Source: Arthrobacter bussei (GTDB lineage: Bacteria > Actinomycetota > Actinomycetes > Actinomycetales > Micrococcaceae). From it: DNA of 64,000 nt. Of the stretch, positions 8,967 to 18,745 are shown one piece after another; position 1 is the stretch's first letter, and each line of letters begins with the position of its first letter. The stretch covers positions 186,001 through 250,000 of the forward strand of contig NZ_VJXX01000005.1 of the NCBI RefSeq assembly GCF_009377195.2, written 5' to 3'. The notes under the pieces were generated by a model that saw only the letters and a program-made list of their open reading frames with translations, did no database searches and was not told the DNA's origin. Position numbers and translations under genes: made by a program.

Positions 8967-10523
8967 ATGCGGCGGCGGACATGGGCAGCAGTCTCCGGAG
9001 CGCTGGCGGTGGGGCTGGGCGTGATCGGCGGGGAGCTGTCCGCAGCGGCGCTGAGCCCCTCCGTCACGCCTGTCAGTGCCGTCGGGTCCGCGGTGATCGA
9101 CGGCCTTCCGCCCGGGGTGAAGGACTGGGCCATCGCCTGGTTCGGTACCGCCGACAAGGCGGTGTTCCTCGTGACCATCGCGGTCCTCATCGCCCTGCTC
9201 GCCCTCGCCGCCGGCGTGCTCGAGTACCGCAGGCGCTTCGCCGGACGGGCGGTGGTCGCCGGCTTCGGCGCGGTCGGCGCGCTGGCGGTGGCCTCCCGTC
9301 CGCAGTCCTCCCTGATCTCCTTCGTCGCACCGGTCGTGGCGGCACTGGTGGCCGTCCTCGTGCTCGACGCGCTGGTCCGCGCCCTCAGGGCGTGGCAGCA
9401 GGGCGCCGACGGAGCAGCCACGACCGACAGGTCCCCGGCCCGGCGCCGGTTCCTGCAGGGTGCGGGCGGCACCGCCGTCGTCGTGGCCGCCACCGGTGCC
9501 GCGGCGACCGGAGTCCGGTCCTCGCAGTCGACCGTCACCCGGCAGCGCTCGTCCATCACCCTGCCCGCGCCGACGGAACCGGCAGCACCCCCGCGCCCCG
9601 AGGGATCGTTCGTCCCGGAGGGCGCGGAGCTGGAGATCCCCGGCATTAGCGAGCTGGTGACCGATGCGGACGACTTCTACCGGATCGATACCGCGCTCGT
9701 CGTCCCCGTGGTGGATCCCGCCGGGTGGACACTCCGGGTCACCGGTCTCGTGGACCGGGAGGTGGAGATCACCTTCGACGAGCTCCTCGCACTGCCGCTC
9801 ATCGAGCGCCACGTCACCCTGGCCTGCGTCTCGAACACGGTGGGCGGAGGCCTGACCGGCACTGCACGGTGGCTGGGCTGGCCGGTGCGGGAGCTCCTCG
9901 CCCGCGCGGGGGTCCGGCCGGAGGCGGACATGGTGCTGTCCCGCAGCGTCGACGGCTTCACCGCGGGCACCCCGCTGGAGGCGCTCACCGACAGCCGCGA
10001 CGCGCTGATCGCCGTGGGGATGAACGGCGAACCGCTGCCGGTCGAGCACGGCTTCCCGGTCCGCCTCGTGGTCCCCGGGCTCTACGGCTTCGTCTCCGCC
10101 ACGAAGTGGGTGAGCGAGCTCCAGGTGACCCGGTTCGCCGACGAGAAGGCGTACTGGTCCACGCGGGGCTGGTCCGAGCGCGGCCCCGTGAAGACCTCCT
10201 CGCGGGTCGACGTGCCGCGTCCGAACGCCGATGTGCCGGCGGGGGACGTCGTCGTCGCGGGGGTCGCATGGGCTCAGCATCGCGGTGTCGAGGCCGTCGA
10301 GGTGAGGGTCGACGGCGGTCCCTGGCAGCGCGCGGTCCTCGCGACGGCGATCTCCGTGGACACGTGGTGCCATTACAGCGCGACGCTGGCCCTGGCGGCC
10401 GGCTCGCACACCGTCCAGTCGCGGGCGGTGGATCGTGAGGGCGACGTGCAGTCGGACGCCGACGTGGCTCCGGCGCCTGACGGGGCCGAGGGCCTGCACA
10501 CGGTAACGTTCACGGTGACCTAG
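8967..10523 (+). CDS. Membrane-anchored sulfite-oxidase-type molybdopterin oxidoreductase
   Basis: The 518-residue protein begins with about four membrane helices (residues 5-25, 65-85, 95-110 and 115-140). A twin-arginine motif RRRFLQ at 159-164 is followed by a hydrophobic stretch. The rest is a sulfite-oxidase/YedY-type Moco domain with the probable molybdenum ligand Cys287 in TLACVSN, then a C-terminal dimerisation domain with Ig-like features. The catalytic part should face the outside. The substrate is not evident. GGAAGG lies before the ATG at 8967. Its place among moa genes supports cofactor dependence. Confidence 0.88.
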   Translation: MRRRTWAAVSGALAVGLGVIGGELSAAALSPSVTPVSAVGSAVIDGLPPGVKDWAIAWFGTADKAVFLVTIAVLIALLALAAGVLEYRRRFAGRAVVAGFGAVGALAVASRPQSSLISFVAPVVAALVAVLVLDALVRALRAWQQGADGAATTDRSPARRRFLQGAGGTAVVVAATGAAATGVRSSQSTVTRQRSSITLPAPTEPAAPPRPEGSFVPEGAELEIPGISELVTDADDFYRIDTALVVPVVDPAGWTLRVTGLVDREVEITFDELLALPLIERHVTLACVSNTVGGGLTGTARWLGWPVRELLARAGVRPEADMVLSRSVDGFTAGTPLEALTDSRDALIAVGMNGEPLPVEHGFPVRLVVPGLYGFVSATKWVSELQVTRFADEKAYWSTRGWSERGPVKTSSRVDVPRPNADVPAGDVVVAGVAWAQHRGVEAVEVRVDGGPWQRAVLATAISVDTWCHYSATLALAAGSHTVQSRAVDREGDVQSDADVAPAPDGAEGLHTVTFTVT

Positions 10524-10616
10524 ACCACCCGCCTCCCCGGCGCCCGACCGCCTCCCGTGGCTCTTACAGGGACGGCGGTCCCGCGCGGGGCGGCGTCCGG
10601 CTCAGCGGAGGCACTG

Positions 10617-11924
10617 ATGAGAAGAACCGTCGCCGAACACCAGGCCGCCGTCGCCGGCCTCCTGCGCTGGAGCAGCGGGTACGATGCCGGAGCGCCGGAG
10701 ATCCTCCCGCTCGCCGACGCCCTCGGCCGGTCCCTGGCCACCGACGTCCCGGCTCCGGTCAGCCTCCCGCCGTTCGACAACTCCCAGATGGACGGGTACG
10801 CGGTCCATGCCGCCGATCTCGAGGATCCGTCCCATCTCGCCGTCACCGACGCGATCGCGGCCGGTTCCGTGCCGGCCGACCTGCGGCCCGGCACGGCCGC
10901 CCCGATCATGACGGGGGCCATGCTGCCCACCGGCGCCGCCGCCGTCGTGCCCATCGAGCGGGCGGTCCCACCCCGGTTCCACACTGCAGCCGATCTCGCC
11001 CGGCCCGGTGCCGCGGTGACGGTCGCCCTCCCGGCGGGCATCCCTGCCGGCCAGTACGTGCGACGGGCCGGGAGCGACATCGCCGAGGGGGCCACCGCGC
11101 TGACCGCCGGAACACTGCTGGGGCCCGCGCACCTCGGACTGCTCGCGGCCTGCGGCGTCGGACGCGTGCCCGTCCGGCCGCGCTTCCGGGTCCTGCTGCT
11201 GTCCACCGGTGACGAGGTGGCGGAGCCCGGGACACCGCTCGCTCCCGGCACCATCTACGACGCCAACAGCACCTTGCTGGAGTCCGCCCTGACCGAGGCC
11301 GGGGTCGCCGTCACCCGCCACCGCCTCCTCGGTGACGACCCCGCCGTCCTCCGGGAAGCACTCGCCGGTATCGCCGCGGGAAGCACCAACCTGGTCCTCA
11401 GCACCGGCGGCATCAGCCAGGGGGCCTACGAGGTGGTGAAGCAGGCCCTGGCTGACAGCAGTGTCGAATTCTCGTCGGTCGCGATGCAGCCCGGAGGGCC
11501 GCAGGCGCACGGGACGCTCTCGGGGATCCCCTTCCTCGGATTCCCCGGCAACCCGGTCAGCGCGCTCGTCTCCTTCGAGATGTTCCTGCGGCCCGCCCTC
11601 CAGCAGCTCACCGGCCTCCCGGCAGCACGGCCCGTCCTCGACGCCGTCCTGACCGAGGGGCTCACCAGCCCCGAGGGCAAGCACCAGCTGCGGCGCGGGC
11701 TGTTCCGTGGAGGCAGGGTGGCACTCATCGGCGGACCGGGCTCCCACCTCCTCCGCGCCCTCGCGGCGTCGAACTGCCTGGTCCACGTGCCCGAGGGCGT
11801 GGACATCCTGCAGGAGGGGGACAGGGTGCAGGTGACCCTCATGGGACCCGTCCCCACGGACCCGTTCGCCGTCGAGGACGTCCTCGTCCTCGAGGACGCC
11901 GAACCGGCGAGCGTCACGGACTGA
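10617..11924 (+). CDS. moeA: Molybdopterin molybdenumtransferase MoeA
   Basis: MoeA inserts molybdate into adenylated molybdopterin. The 435-residue protein shows PPFDNSQMDGYAV (about residue 55), MTGAMLPTGAAAVVPIE, the STGDEV motif and the SGGIS-like STGGISQGAYEVVK stretch, then FPGNPVSALVSFE near residue 310. The start chosen is ATG at 10617, five bases after GGAGG (10607-10611); an in-frame upstream GTG has no comparable site. moaC follows after 30 bases, so moeA-moaC-mogA-moaE looks like one operon. Confidence 0.95.
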   Translation: MRRTVAEHQAAVAGLLRWSSGYDAGAPEILPLADALGRSLATDVPAPVSLPPFDNSQMDGYAVHAADLEDPSHLAVTDAIAAGSVPADLRPGTAAPIMTGAMLPTGAAAVVPIERAVPPRFHTAADLARPGAAVTVALPAGIPAGQYVRRAGSDIAEGATALTAGTLLGPAHLGLLAACGVGRVPVRPRFRVLLLSTGDEVAEPGTPLAPGTIYDANSTLLESALTEAGVAVTRHRLLGDDPAVLREALAGIAAGSTNLVLSTGGISQGAYEVVKQALADSSVEFSSVAMQPGGPQAHGTLSGIPFLGFPGNPVSALVSFEMFLRPALQQLTGLPAARPVLDAVLTEGLTSPEGKHQLRRGLFRGGRVALIGGPGSHLLRALAASNCLVHVPEGVDILQEGDRVQVTLMGPVPTDPFAVEDVLVLEDAEPASVTD

Positions 11925-11954
11925 TTGAATGGGATCCGCAGAAAGGACTCCTCG

Positions 11955-12467
11955 ATGAGCACACCAGCACCTCCCGATACCGGAGGCCCATGGGCCGCGT
12001 CCCCGGCACTGTCCCACGTGCGGGCAGACGGGACCGCCCATATGGTCGACGTCTCCGGCAAGCAGCCGACCGTCCGCGAGGCCGTCGCCGAGTCAACGCT
12101 CGAGACCACGGCCGACGTCGTGGCCCTGATTGCGGACGGGACTCTGCCGAAGGGTGACGCCCTCGCCGTCGCCCGCGTGGCCGGCATCATGGCGGCCAAG
12201 CAGACCTCCACCCTGATCCCGCTGTGCCACCCGTTGCCCCTGTCGAAGGTGACGGTCGACTTCGAGCCGGACGGCGGCACCGTCAGGGTCCTCGCGCTGG
12301 TCAGGACCACGGCGCTCACTGGGGTCGAGATGGAGGCGCTCACCGCCGCGTCCGTCGCGGCCCTGACGCTCTACGACATGATCAAGGCCGTGGACAAGCG
12401 TGCCGTGATCAACGGGACGCGCGTGGTGTCCAAGTCCGGCGGGAAGAGCGGGGACTGGACGGCATGA
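11955..12467 (+). CDS. moaC: Cyclic pyranopterin monophosphate synthase MoaC
   Basis: MoaC rearranges the MoaA product to cyclic pyranopterin monophosphate. The conserved [37 protein letters not shown] and [11 protein letters not shown] stretches are all present in 170 residues. The ATG at 11955 is preceded by AGAAAGGA. The stop overlaps the mogA start in an ATGA, which indicates translational coupling. Confidence 0.97.
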   Translation: MSTPAPPDTGGPWAASPALSHVRADGTAHMVDVSGKQPTVREAVAESTLETTADVVALIADGTLPKGDALAVARVAGIMAAKQTSTLIPLCHPLPLSKVTVDFEPDGGTVRVLALVRTTALTGVEMEALTAASVAALTLYDMIKAVDKRAVINGTRVVSKSGGKSGDWTA

Positions 12468-12935
12468 CGGGTCTCCGCACCGCAGCCGTGGTCATCGCCT
12501 CCACGCGCGCCGCCGCCGGTACCTACGAGGACGAGTGCGGCCCCGCCATCGCCGCGTGGCTCTACGAGCACGGGTTCGCCGTCGCGGACGCCGTGGTGGT
12601 CCCGGACGGCGACGCCGTGGGGACCGCCATCGGCGCTGCCCTGGAGGCACGCCCCGCCGTGCTGATCACGAGCGGCGGCACGGGCCTCAGCCCCGACGAC
12701 GCCACGCCGGAGCAGACGGCGCCCTACCTGACGCGCAGCCTCCCCGGCATCGTGGAGGCCATCCGGCGCGCCGGTGAGGAGAAGGTGCCGACGGCCGTGC
12801 TGAGCCGTGGCCTGGCAGGCACCGCCGGCAGCACCTTCGTGCTCAACCTGCCCGGTTCGCCCGGCGGGGTCCGTGACGGGCTCTCCGTGCTCTCCCCCCT
12901 GATCAACCACATCTGCTCCCAGTTGGAGGGCCGCA

Positions 12936-12949
<14 letters not shown>
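12464..12949 (+). CDS. mogA: Molybdopterin adenylyltransferase, MogA/MoaB family
   Basis: This family adenylates molybdopterin before MoeA acts. The 161-residue protein has the [16 protein letters not shown] motif (about residue 67-82) that forms the MPT-binding site, and the [11 protein letters not shown] motif near the C-terminus. The ATG overlaps the moaC stop, and moaE starts 14 bases before this gene ends. MogA and MoaB cannot be told apart with confidence from sequence alone. Confidence 0.92.
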
Positions 12950-14636
<1,687 letters not shown>

Positions 14637-14661
14637 CGTCGTCGGCGGCACGGACCGTGAC

Positions 14662-14680
14662 CGGGGGATCGGAGCCCCCG
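14662..14680 (+). terminator. Weak hairpin between convergent genes
   Basis: CGGGGG and CCCCCG pair around a seven-base loop between the dapB operon and the leftward acyltransferase gene. There is no U-run, so termination is only possible. Confidence 0.3.
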
Positions 14681-14684
14681 CGCC

Positions 14685-15863
14685 TCAGCGGCGTGCTTCG
14701 ATGCGACCGTCGCGTGCCGCGTTGGCCGCCCCCGACGCGATGAGTTCCAGGGGCCCGCGTGAGCCGACGCGCTGGAACAGGATGCCGACGGCGACGGCGG
14801 CGGCCAGCTGGAGCCAGAAGAGCTGCAGGGGATCCGGGAGCGGAGTCAGCTGGTCGGCCCAGCTCATGACGCAGATGTGGAGGCTGTAGAGGGTCAGCGT
14901 CATGGCCCCCGGCGCCGAGAGCGGCAGGAGCGCCTGCGGGATGCGGCGCGTCAGCAGGAGGCAGACGGCGACGACGGCCGCGGCGGCTCCGGACACGTGC
15001 ACCAGGTCGAGGCTCGAGCCGGAGTGGGGAGCGCTGACCGCGAGCCACCACCAGGACCCGGACTGGTCGATCCCCGCGAGACCGACGTCGAGCATGGCCT
15101 CCAGCGGATACCTGGCGCCGTCCGGGGTCCCGAGGATGGCGGCGAGGCCGCCCGCCCCGAGCAGCTGTGCGCTGAGGAGCTTGGCCCCGATCGCGGCGGC
15201 GACGCCTCCCCCGAGGAGGCCGAGCTGCACGGGCAGTCGGCGGAGGTCCAGCCGCCCGATGACCAGCCCCACGAGGATGAAGCCGAGCCACTGCAGTGCC
15301 GGGTAGTAGCCAGTGAGCATGATGTCCGCGGCAAGGGTCTGCGGTACGAGGAAGTGGTCGAAGACCGGATTGCCGCCGAGGGTCGGGGGATCGACACCCG
15401 CCGTGACGACGGGCCGCAGCAGGTAGGCCGCGACGGGCGCGAGGACGAGCCACCCGACGGTCCAGGCGGCCAGTGCACGCAGCCGGAGGCCCACGAAGGG
15501 AAGGGCGAGGAGGAACAGCACGCCGTAGTGGAAGAGGATGATCGCGATGTTCGTCTCGACCCCGCCCAGGATCAGGCCGGTCAGCGCGATGAGCAGGGCG
15601 CGCACCGCGATCCCGGTCCGGTCGGCGGAGAGCGTGCGGTCGCGGTGCGGCGAGCGCCCGCCGGTGAGCAGCGCCAGCCCGATCCCCGCGATGACCGCGA
15701 ACAGGCCGGAGGCACGTCCGGAGAAGACCAGGGCGGTCCAGGTGGCGGTCGTGCTCCCGGGTGCGTACAGCGGCAGGATGTGCGTGCTCATCATCCCGAA
15801 CAGCGCCACGCCGCGGGCCGCGTCGATCCCGGTGAGGCGCCGCGGCGCGGCCGTCGTCTGCAT
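14685..15863 (-). CDS. DUF1624/DUF418-type polytopic membrane acyltransferase
   Basis: A 392-residue protein with about ten membrane helices. The N-terminal motif GIDAARGVALFGMMSTHI is typical of the heparan-alpha-glucosaminide N-acetyltransferase-like domain, where a His acts in transmembrane acyl transfer. The C-terminal TLTLYSLHI region matches DUF418/YeiB-like proteins. Substrate unknown, perhaps a cell-envelope glycan. The start chosen is ATG at 15863; an ATG at 15938 would add 25 residues and reach the dapA start region. Transcription is divergent from dapA. Confidence 0.8.
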   Translation of the reverse strand: MQTTAAPRRLTGIDAARGVALFGMMSTHILPLYAPGSTTATWTALVFSGRASGLFAVIAGIGLALLTGGRSPHRDRTLSADRTGIAVRALLIALTGLILGGVETNIAIILFHYGVLFLLALPFVGLRLRALAAWTVGWLVLAPVAAYLLRPVVTAGVDPPTLGGNPVFDHFLVPQTLAADIMLTGYYPALQWLGFILVGLVIGRLDLRRLPVQLGLLGGGVAAAIGAKLLSAQLLGAGGLAAILGTPDGARYPLEAMLDVGLAGIDQSGSWWWLAVSAPHSGSSLDLVHVSGAAAAVVAVCLLLTRRIPQALLPLSAPGAMTLTLYSLHICVMSWADQLTPLPDPLQLFWLQLAAAVAVGILFQRVGSRGPLELIASGAANAARDGRIEARR

Positions 15864-15927
15864 GCTGTCATGGTCCCACAGGCCCCGGGCGGTCCCGTCG
15901 GGTCCCACCGGGCGCCGCCCGAACGGG

Positions 15928-15933
15928 TAACGT
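15928..15933 (+). promoter_or_regulatory. -10 hexamer for leaderless dapA
   Basis: TAACGT ends seven bases before the dapA ATG at 15941, with no Shine-Dalgarno between them. Confidence 0.5.
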
Positions 15934-15940
15934 TTCATCC

Positions 15941-16879
15941 ATGGCTGACACCCCCTCGAGCACCCCTCCCTTCGGCACCCTCGTGACCGCCATGGTCACG
16001 CCGTTCACCGCCGACGGCGCCGTCGACCTCGACGCCACCGCCGCCCTCGCCTCGAAGCTCGTGGACGACGGCTGCGACGGACTGGTGGTCTCGGGGACCA
16101 CGGGGGAGACCTCGACGCTGGAGGACTCCGAGAAGGAGGACCTCTACCGCGTGGTCGTGGAGACCGTCGGGGACCGCGCCCGCGTGATCGCCGGGACCGG
16201 GACGAACCACACCTCGCACTCGGTGGAGATGGCGCGCCGTGCGGAGCGGGCAGGGGCCCATGCGCAGCTCGTCGTGACGCCGTACTACAACAAGCCCACC
16301 CAGGCCGGGGTGATCGCGCACTTCGACGCCGTCGCGGCGGCCTCGGACCTCCCCATCATGATCTACGACATCCCCGGCCGCTCGGCCATCCCCATCACCA
16401 CCGAGACCATGATCCGGCTCGCGGAGAATCCGAGGATTGGCGCCCTCAAGGACGCCAAGGCGGACTTCGCGGCGATCACCAGGGTCCTCGCCTCCACAGA
16501 CCTCGACGTGTACTCCGGCGACGACGGCCTGACCCTGCCCTGGATGGCGGCCGGAGCGGTCGGCGTGGTCAGCGTCAGCGCCCACGTCGCGACGGCCGGC
16601 TTCCGGGCGCTGGTGGACGCGGCGGCCGCCGGGGACTTCGTGGAGGCCCGGCGCATCCACTTCGAGCTCGACCCCGTGATCCGCGCCGTCATGACGCACA
16701 TCCCCGGTGCGGTCTCCGCCAAGCACATCCTGCACCTGCAGGGGGTCCTGGCGAACGCCGTCGTGCGCATGCCCCTCGTCCAGGCCGACGAGCAGGAGCT
16801 CGGCCCGATCCTCGCGGATCTCGCCGAGGCGGGGTGGGACCTGTCCCCGGCCGGCGCGCACCCGGGCGCAGGCGCATGA
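15941..16879 (+). CDS. dapA: 4-hydroxy-tetrahydrodipicolinate synthase
   Basis: DapA condenses pyruvate with aspartate semialdehyde, the first committed step to diaminopimelate and lysine. The 312-residue TIM barrel has the GTTGETSTL phosphate-loop-like motif (about residues 52-60), the active-site Tyr142 in IYDIPGRS and the Schiff-base Lys170 in ALKDAKAD. It probably has a leaderless mRNA. The stop overlaps the RNase J start (ATGA), an arrangement common in actinobacteria. Confidence 0.96.
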   Translation: MADTPSSTPPFGTLVTAMVTPFTADGAVDLDATAALASKLVDDGCDGLVVSGTTGETSTLEDSEKEDLYRVVVETVGDRARVIAGTGTNHTSHSVEMARRAERAGAHAQLVVTPYYNKPTQAGVIAHFDAVAAASDLPIMIYDIPGRSAIPITTETMIRLAENPRIGALKDAKADFAAITRVLASTDLDVYSGDDGLTLPWMAAGAVGVVSVSAHVATAGFRALVDAAAAGDFVEARRIHFELDPVIRAVMTHIPGAVSAKHILHLQGVLANAVVRMPLVQADEQELGPILADLAEAGWDLSPAGAHPGAGA

Positions 16880-18576
16880 GTGACGCCGCCGGGGTCGGGC
16901 CCGCACTGCGCACCCTGCCACCGGCACTCGAGGCCGGCACGCTGAGGATCGTCCCGCTCGGCGGGCTGGGGGAGATCGGCCGGAACATGGCCGTGTTCGA
17001 GATCGGGGGCAAGCTGCTGATCGTCGATTGCGGCGTTCTCTTCCCCGAGGAGACCCAGCCCGGCGTCGACCTGATCCTGCCGGACTTCTCCTACATCGAG
17101 GACAGGCTCGACGACGTCGTCGGGCTGGTCCTCACGCACGGCCACGAGGACCACATCGGCGCCGTCCCGTACCTGCTGCGCCTCAAGGCCGACATCCCGG
17201 TCATCGGCTCGCAGCTCACCCTCGCGCTCGTCGAGGCCAAGCTGCAGGAACACCGGATCCGCCCCTACACCCTGACGGTGTCCGAGGGGCAGATCGAGCA
17301 GTTCGGCCCCTTCGAGTGCGAGTTCGTGGCGGTCAACCACTCCATCCCGGACGCGCTGGCGGTCTTCATCCGCACGGAGGCCGGCAACGTCCTCCACACC
17401 GGTGACTTCAAGATGGACCAGCTGCCCCTCGACGGCCGCATCACGGACCTCCGCGCCTTCGCCCGCCTCGGCGAGGAGGGCGTGGACCTCTTCATGGTGG
17501 ACTCCACCAATGCGGACGTCCCCGGCTTCACGACGGCGGAGCGCGAGATCGGCCCGGTCCTCGAGAACCTCTTCGGGCAGGTCCGCAAGCGCATCATCGT
17601 CGCATCCTTCTCCTCGCACGTGCACCGCGTGCAGCAGGTCATCGACGCCGCACACGCCCACGGCCGGTTCGTCTGCTTCGCCGGCCGGTCGATGGTCCGC
17701 AACATGGCCATCGCCGCGAAGCTCGGCTACCTCAAGGTGCCGGACGGGATCCTCGTCGACATCAAGAACGTCGACGACCTGCCGGACGACCGCGTGGTCC
17801 TCATGTCCACGGGCTCCCAGGGTGAACCGATGGCCGCGCTGTCGCGCATGGCCAACGGGGACCACCGCATCACCGTCGGCAAGGGTGACACCGTGATCCT
17901 CGCGTCCTCGCTTATCCCGGGCAACGAGAACGCCGTCTACCGCGTCATCAACGGCCTGCTGAAGCTCGGCGCTGACGTCATCCACAAGGGGAACGCGAAG
18001 GTGCACGTCTCCGGGCACGCCGCAGCGGGCGAGCTCCTCTACTGCTACAACATCCTCCGGCCGAAGAACGTGATGCCCGTGCACGGCGAGACGCGCCACC
18101 TCATCGCGAACGGGAAGCTGGCCCAGCAGACCGGCGTCCCGGCCTCCAACGTGCTCCTGACGGACGACGGCTCCGTGGTCGATCTCGTGGACGGCAGGGC
18201 GCGCGTGGTCGGCGCCGTGGAGTGCGGCTTCGTGTACGTGGACGGCTCCAGCGTCGGCGAGATCACGGACGCCGACCTCAAGGACCGGCGGATCCTCGGC
18301 GAGGAGGGATTCATCTCGATCATCACCGTCGTCAACCGGACCACGGGGAAGGTCGTCTCCGGCCCCGACATCCACGCGCGGGGCTTCGCGGAGGACGACT
18401 CCGTGTTCGACGAGATCAAGCCGAAGATCAACCAGGCACTCGAAGAAGCCGTGATGAACACCACGGACCACACCACGTACCAGCTGCAGCAGGTGGTCCG
18501 GCGCATCATCGGGACCTGGGTCAACCGCCGGTACCGCCGCAGGCCCATGATCATCCCGGTGGTCCTCGAGGCCTGA
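16876..18576 (+). CDS. rnj: Ribonuclease J
   Basis: RNase J has 5'-3' exonuclease and endonuclease activity in mRNA turnover and rRNA maturation. The 566-residue protein has the metallo-beta-lactamase motif THGHEDHIGA near residues 87-96, VNHSIPDA and HTGDFK, the beta-CASP stretch ASFSSHVHRVQQ, and the late HVSGHA and VMPVHGE motifs. The C-terminal domain that aids dimerisation is present. The ATG overlaps the dapA stop; upstream in-frame codons lie inside dapA. Confidence 0.96.
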   Translation: MSDAAGVGPALRTLPPALEAGTLRIVPLGGLGEIGRNMAVFEIGGKLLIVDCGVLFPEETQPGVDLILPDFSYIEDRLDDVVGLVLTHGHEDHIGAVPYLLRLKADIPVIGSQLTLALVEAKLQEHRIRPYTLTVSEGQIEQFGPFECEFVAVNHSIPDALAVFIRTEAGNVLHTGDFKMDQLPLDGRITDLRAFARLGEEGVDLFMVDSTNADVPGFTTAEREIGPVLENLFGQVRKRIIVASFSSHVHRVQQVIDAAHAHGRFVCFAGRSMVRNMAIAAKLGYLKVPDGILVDIKNVDDLPDDRVVLMSTGSQGEPMAALSRMANGDHRITVGKGDTVILASSLIPGNENAVYRVINGLLKLGADVIHKGNAKVHVSGHAAAGELLYCYNILRPKNVMPVHGETRHLIANGKLAQQTGVPASNVLLTDDGSVVDLVDGRARVVGAVECGFVYVDGSSVGEITDADLKDRRILGEEGFISIITVVNRTTGKVVSGPDIHARGFAEDDSVFDEIKPKINQALEEAVMNTTDHTTYQLQQVVRRIIGTWVNRRYRRRPMIIPVVLEA

Positions 18577-18623
18577 CGGCAGGCGGGTCCACCGCAGCGA
18601 AGCTCGACCGGGTGCGGCGTCCC

Positions 18624-18700
18624 GGGTGCCGGGTGCCGGTGTCGGGTGCCGGTGTCGGGTCCCGGGTTCCGTGAGGGCCGGGTGCCGGGTCCCGTGGGTG
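18624..18700 (+). repeat. GGGTGCC-type short tandem repeats
   Basis: The rnj-ftsK spacer holds variants of a heptamer, GGGTGCC or GGGTCCC. Two exact tandem copies of the 13-mer GGGTGCCGGTGTC lie at 18631-18643 and 18644-18656. The array is noncoding or would only extend ftsK upstream of its likely start. Confidence 0.75.
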
Positions 18701-18732
18701 CGGGAATCCGACGCTTCGGCGGCGCGGTCCGG

Positions 18733-18738
18733 TACCGT
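18733..18738 (+). promoter_or_regulatory. -10 hexamer for leaderless ftsK
   Basis: TACCGT ends seven bases before the ftsK ATG at 18746. Confidence 0.45.
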
Positions 18739-18745
18739 GAGGATC

